Shown here piece by piece: positions 5,429 through 7,854 of a stretch of 7,854 bases of DNA (the stretch's first letter is position 1; each line of letters opens with the position of its first letter). The translations under genes and the position numbers were made by a program. Location of the stretch: contig DIWN01000098.1 in NCBI GenBank assembly GCA_002423495.1, positions 1 to 7,854 of the forward strand. Reading direction: 5' to 3'. The stretch is from Anaerolineaceae bacterium UBA6105. Lineage in GTDB: Bacteria > Chloroflexota > Anaerolineae > Anaerolineales > Anaerolineaceae. The notes below the pieces were generated by a model. That model did not search any database, was not told the origin of the DNA, and worked only from the letters and a program-made list of their open reading frames with translations.

Positions 5429-6937
5429 ATGTCAAGGTTTAAGTCTTTGTTTGTGTGTTTACTCATCATTTTGCTTTGTTTTCCTTCCGCATCTGGAACA
5501 GCAGGGAATATCATCCAACAGGGACCTCCGGATTGGGAAGTGGAAGGCGACCAGTCTACTGCTCGCTTTGGCTAGTCTGTTTCAACGGCGGGGGATGTGA
5601 ATTGTGACGGTTTTGATGACGTTATTGTTGGCGCCAAAAACTATGATGTCGGGGCCTATATGGATGCAGGTAAAGCTTATGTTTATTACGGCTCCGAAAC
5701 CGGATTGAGTGCTGCCCCGGATTGGGAAGCCACTTCGCCAACGCCTGAATATTATGGTTATTTCGGTGCTGTGGTTGCCTCTGCGGGTGATGTGAACGGG
5801 GACGGTTGTGGGGATGTAATGGTGTCTTCTTATAATTTTGGCAGTAATGATGAGGGTGCCGTCTTTGTATGGTACGGTTCACCAACCGGTCTCACTGCAG
5901 CTCATTCCTGGAAAGCGCAACATACAGCGCTTTACGCGCATTTTGGCTGGAGCATGGGGGGAGCGGGAGATGTCAACGGCGATGGTTATGATGACATTAT
6001 TGCAGGCGCCTATCGCTATGACAGCGCCGGAACCTCCAACGCTTACGTCTGGTATGGTTCAGCTTCGGGTTTGGGCGATAACGGCACGCCCGCCAATGCG
6101 GATTGGGTAGCATCATCGGATCAGGCACTTTCCGCCTTTGGCACCAGCGTTGGTTCAACTGGCGATGTAAATGGCGATGGCTACGACGATGTTTTTGTAG
6201 CCGCCCAAAGATATTCCAACGGTGAAACAAAAGAAGGTATGGTTTTCGTCTGGCATGGCTCAAGTACTGGTTTGATCGCCAACGGCACACCCAGCAACGC
6301 AGACTGGAAAGCGGAATCAAATCAGGCCGATGCCCGCTTTGGCGGTGACTATGCCAATGGACCGGATAAGGGTTCCGCTGGCACAGCCGGGGATATCAAT
6401 GGGGATGGCTGCGACGAATTTATAATCGGCAGCCTGCTCTATGACAACCCTGAAATCAATGAAGGGGCTGTGTTTATGTGGTACGGCTCAAGTTCTGGCT
6501 TAAACGGAGGCGTAGATGGCACCCCGGCTAATGCGGGTTGGACGATTGAATCCAACCAGGAAGGCGCCTGGCTTGGTACCGCTGTCGGCACAGCCGGGGA
6601 TATCAACGATGACGGCTACGATGACGTGATGATGAGCGCCGGTTTCTACAATTATGACGGCGTCACGGACAGCGGTCTGGTTGTACTCTGGTTTGGCAGT
6701 GAAGAAGGGCTGCACAACAGCGCGACCGTAGGCGACTACGACTGGATGAATGTGCCTCCTTCTTGCACGGACTGTTTGTTTGGCTGGTCTCTCTCCAGCG
6801 CGGGAGATGTTAATGGTGATCAGGTGGACGATCTGTTGATAGGGGCGCAAAACTCTGGCAATAACTATGCGGGACTTGCAGCGGTTTGGCATGGGGTGCC
6901 GCGTGATCGCATCTATCTGCCGATAATTGTCAGGTAG
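5429..6937 (+). pseudogene. Secreted seven-blade FG-GAP beta-propeller protein, interrupted by an amber codon
   Basis: The gene starts at ATG 5429 with a perfect AGGAGG (5419-5424), four bases away, and a signal peptide (about residues 1-25: basic start, then LFVCLLIILLCFPSASG). The frame meets TAG at 5573-5575 (codon 49), then stays open to 6937, 502 sense codons plus stop if the amber is counted. The body is seven FG-GAP blades with calcium-loop motifs D-x-N-x-D-G starting at residues 56, 121, 181, 246, 322, 391 and 460, as in integrin-alpha-like propellers. Blade 6 reads DINDDG and blade 7 DVNGDQ. The segment before blade 1 (PPDWEVEGDQ) matches the inter-blade strands, as expected for ring closure. 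The protein ends in DRIYLPIIVR. The amber replaces the tryptophan of the FGWS motif. A GTG at 5597 could serve for internal restart but would lose the signal peptide. The likely role is adhesion or carbohydrate/protein binding at the surface. Alternatives are a sequencing error or a fresh null allele. Confidence 0.88.
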
Positions 6938-7053
6938 AGCGGGAGAAACATATATAGAGTTTTTTCAAACGCTAAAAAATTTCATCACTCACCACTTCTG
7001 TGCTTGAGACTGAAGTTTGTTTAGCTATGCTTGTTAGCCTTCCAGAAAGAGCC

Positions 7054-7108
7054 ACAGAGAGTTGGGCAAACGAAGCTCCAGCCCAACTTTCTGTTGTTTC
7101 TTTATTTG
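7054..7108 (+). terminator. Large terminator-like hairpin between convergent genes
   Basis: ACAGAGAGTTGGGC (7054-7067) pairs with GCCCAACTTTCTGT (7081-7094) over 14 bp with one G-T pair and a 13-base loop; a T-rich run (gttgtttctttattt) follows on the plus strand. Weaker complementarity extends it outward. It lies 117 bases after the FG-GAP stop and 45 bases beyond the stop of the converging gene at 7139, so it probably ends plus-strand transcription. The distance from the FG-GAP stop and the length of the palindrome also fit a repeat element. Nothing else is seen in 6938-7053. Confidence 0.6.
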
Positions 7109-7138
7109 CAAGTAAATTTTTCCAGCTGCTCTTTCTTC

Positions 7139-7854
7139 TTAAGGAAGCTTGTGGGAAAGCCACTGCTCCCGCCCGTCTGTCTCCACCCTCAACCAGCGAT
7201 AATCGTCAACCCACAAAGCGTTGCCTGCTTTTTCACGCTCTCCATCCCCGGTCAGCACCCACACCTGCGCTTCGGGCTCTGCCAATTCTTCCTGCCAGTG
7301 CTGCACCACCAGCGATGCCGCTGGAACAGGCTCCCCCGAATCCTCAAAAATCACCCACCCGGTAAAGCCGGCTTGCTTCAGAACCAGTGCTTGTAACTTC
7401 TCGTCTGCCATCACAAAGCTCAGGCTGCCCGGTTGAAAGTCGAGTAATTCATCACTGTTTAAACGCGCTTGCGCAATGCCTTCAGCGGCAAAGGAACTCC
7501 AGAGCCGCTTTGAGATCTGCCGCTCCTCAGGGTCACAGCCCCACAGAACCTGCCCCACCTTTACCTGGCGCGTCAAGCCAAACAAGCCGGATAGCTGATC
7601 CTGCCGACAAGCAGGGATGATCACAACTTCAAGTTCCCGCTTAAAAGGAGGCAGCAAGGATTCGATCTGTTCACTCAAAATTGAAGGTTCCGCCTCTCCA
7701 TTCACCAGAATGTAATGCCCTGCCGGGTTGCGCACCAACAGCATGGGTGTGGCGGACTGCCCAAAGATGGTCAACTGCAACTGCCCATCCGGCAGCGCGG
7801 CCACGCTCGCCCACAAAGCCAGACTGAGGCTGCCGAGCGCGACCAAAATAAAGG
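7139..7854 (-). CDS. ComEC/Rec2-like DNA-uptake protein, C-terminal part
   Basis: The frame is open to the right edge, so only the C-terminal 238 or so residues are visible. Numbering from a TTG at 7846: a hydrophobic helix (about 1-18, ALGSLSLALWASVAAL) leads into PDGQLQLTIF, the layout at the junction of the last ComEC membrane helix and its metallo-beta-lactamase domain. GHYILVNGE (43-51) fits the G-x-x-I-L-I-D-G-G strand. EVVIIPACRQDQLSGL (73-88) fits the position of the V-V-L-T-H-P-H-x-D-H-x-G-G-L motif, but every metal-binding histidine is gone. ASLVVQHW and VWVLTGDGE further on fit the 'SLVL...LLTGD' segment. ComEC forms the inner-membrane DNA channel in transformation. The lost motif suggests a non-hydrolytic domain. 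Alternatively this is a degenerate MBL-fold protein of other function; the upstream membrane part would decide. It converges with the FG-GAP gene. Confidence 0.62.
   Translation of the reverse strand, partial: FILVALGSLSLALWASVAALPDGQLQLTIFGQSATPMLLVRNPAGHYILVNGEAEPSILSEQIESLLPPFKRELEVVIIPACRQDQLSGLFGLTRQVKVGQVLWGCDPEERQISKRLWSSFAAEGIAQARLNSDELLDFQPGSLSFVMADEKLQALVLKQAGFTGWVIFEDSGEPVPAASLVVQHWQEELAEPEAQVWVLTGDGEREKAGNALWVDDYRWLRVETDGREQWLSHKLP

Noticed and set aside
5573..5575. TAG read as pyrrolysine or as part of a recoded genetic code
   Set aside because: No supporting elements are seen, the six full-length genes checked end normally (mostly TAA), and the position is explained by a TGG-to-TAG change.
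5597..6937. Treating GTG 5597 as the true start of the FG-GAP gene
   Set aside because: The same frame upstream encodes a signal peptide and the strand before blade 1, with a perfect AGGAGG at 5419-5424. The GTG lies inside the first calcium-loop motif, so it would cut a blade.
1..7854. CRISPR array, phage genes, toxin-antitoxin pair or defence operon
   Set aside because: No regularly spaced repeats, integrase, capsid, nuclease or paired small genes are seen. The repeats present are few, irregular and palindromic.

Overview
The window looks like chromosomal DNA of a bacterium, most likely a member of the Chloroflexota (Anaerolineae-like). This is an inference from three things: two secreted proteins that end in a short 'YLP + hydrophobic + K/R' tail that I associate with that phylum, the mixture of housekeeping and large secreted proteins, and intergenic stretches full of short palindromic repeats. 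No ribosomal or tRNA gene is present to fix the taxonomy.

Layout from left to right: the first codons of a minus-strand gene that runs off the left edge (1-20, strong Shine-Dalgarno); a repeat-rich gap (about 40-428); a minus-strand deoxynucleoside kinase (429-1061); a divergent spacer with a 20-bp-period direct repeat; a small plus-strand GlsB/YeaQ/YmgE-type membrane protein with its own terminator (1271-1516); a second repeat-rich gap of about 490 bp; a minus-strand secreted M14 zinc carboxypeptidase with an Ig-like region and two nearly identical cadherin-like repeats (2079-4349); a minus-strand Rrf2-family regulator with NsrR/IscR-like cysteines (4487-4957); a 470-bp divergent spacer with a good plus-strand promoter and a long, foldable leader; a plus-strand secreted seven-blade FG-GAP beta-propeller gene broken by one in-frame amber codon (5429-6937); a large hairpin; and the C-terminal part of a minus-strand ComEC/Rec2-like DNA-uptake protein whose metallo-beta-lactamase motif has decayed (7139 to the right edge).

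Most genes appear to be single transcription units: clear terminator-like hairpins lie after the GlsB, carboxypeptidase and Rrf2 genes. The two secreted proteins are the functional theme. Both have a signal peptide, a modular extracellular body and the same kind of C-terminal tail, suggesting a shared route of export or surface anchoring. The Rrf2 regulator lies between them and could sense redox, NO or iron-sulfur status, but only self-regulation is supported by a nearby palindrome.

The main points for a second look are the amber codon at 5573-5575, the shared C-terminal tail, the degenerate ComEC active site, the roughly 240-nt leader of the FG-GAP gene, and several palindromic intergenic repeats.
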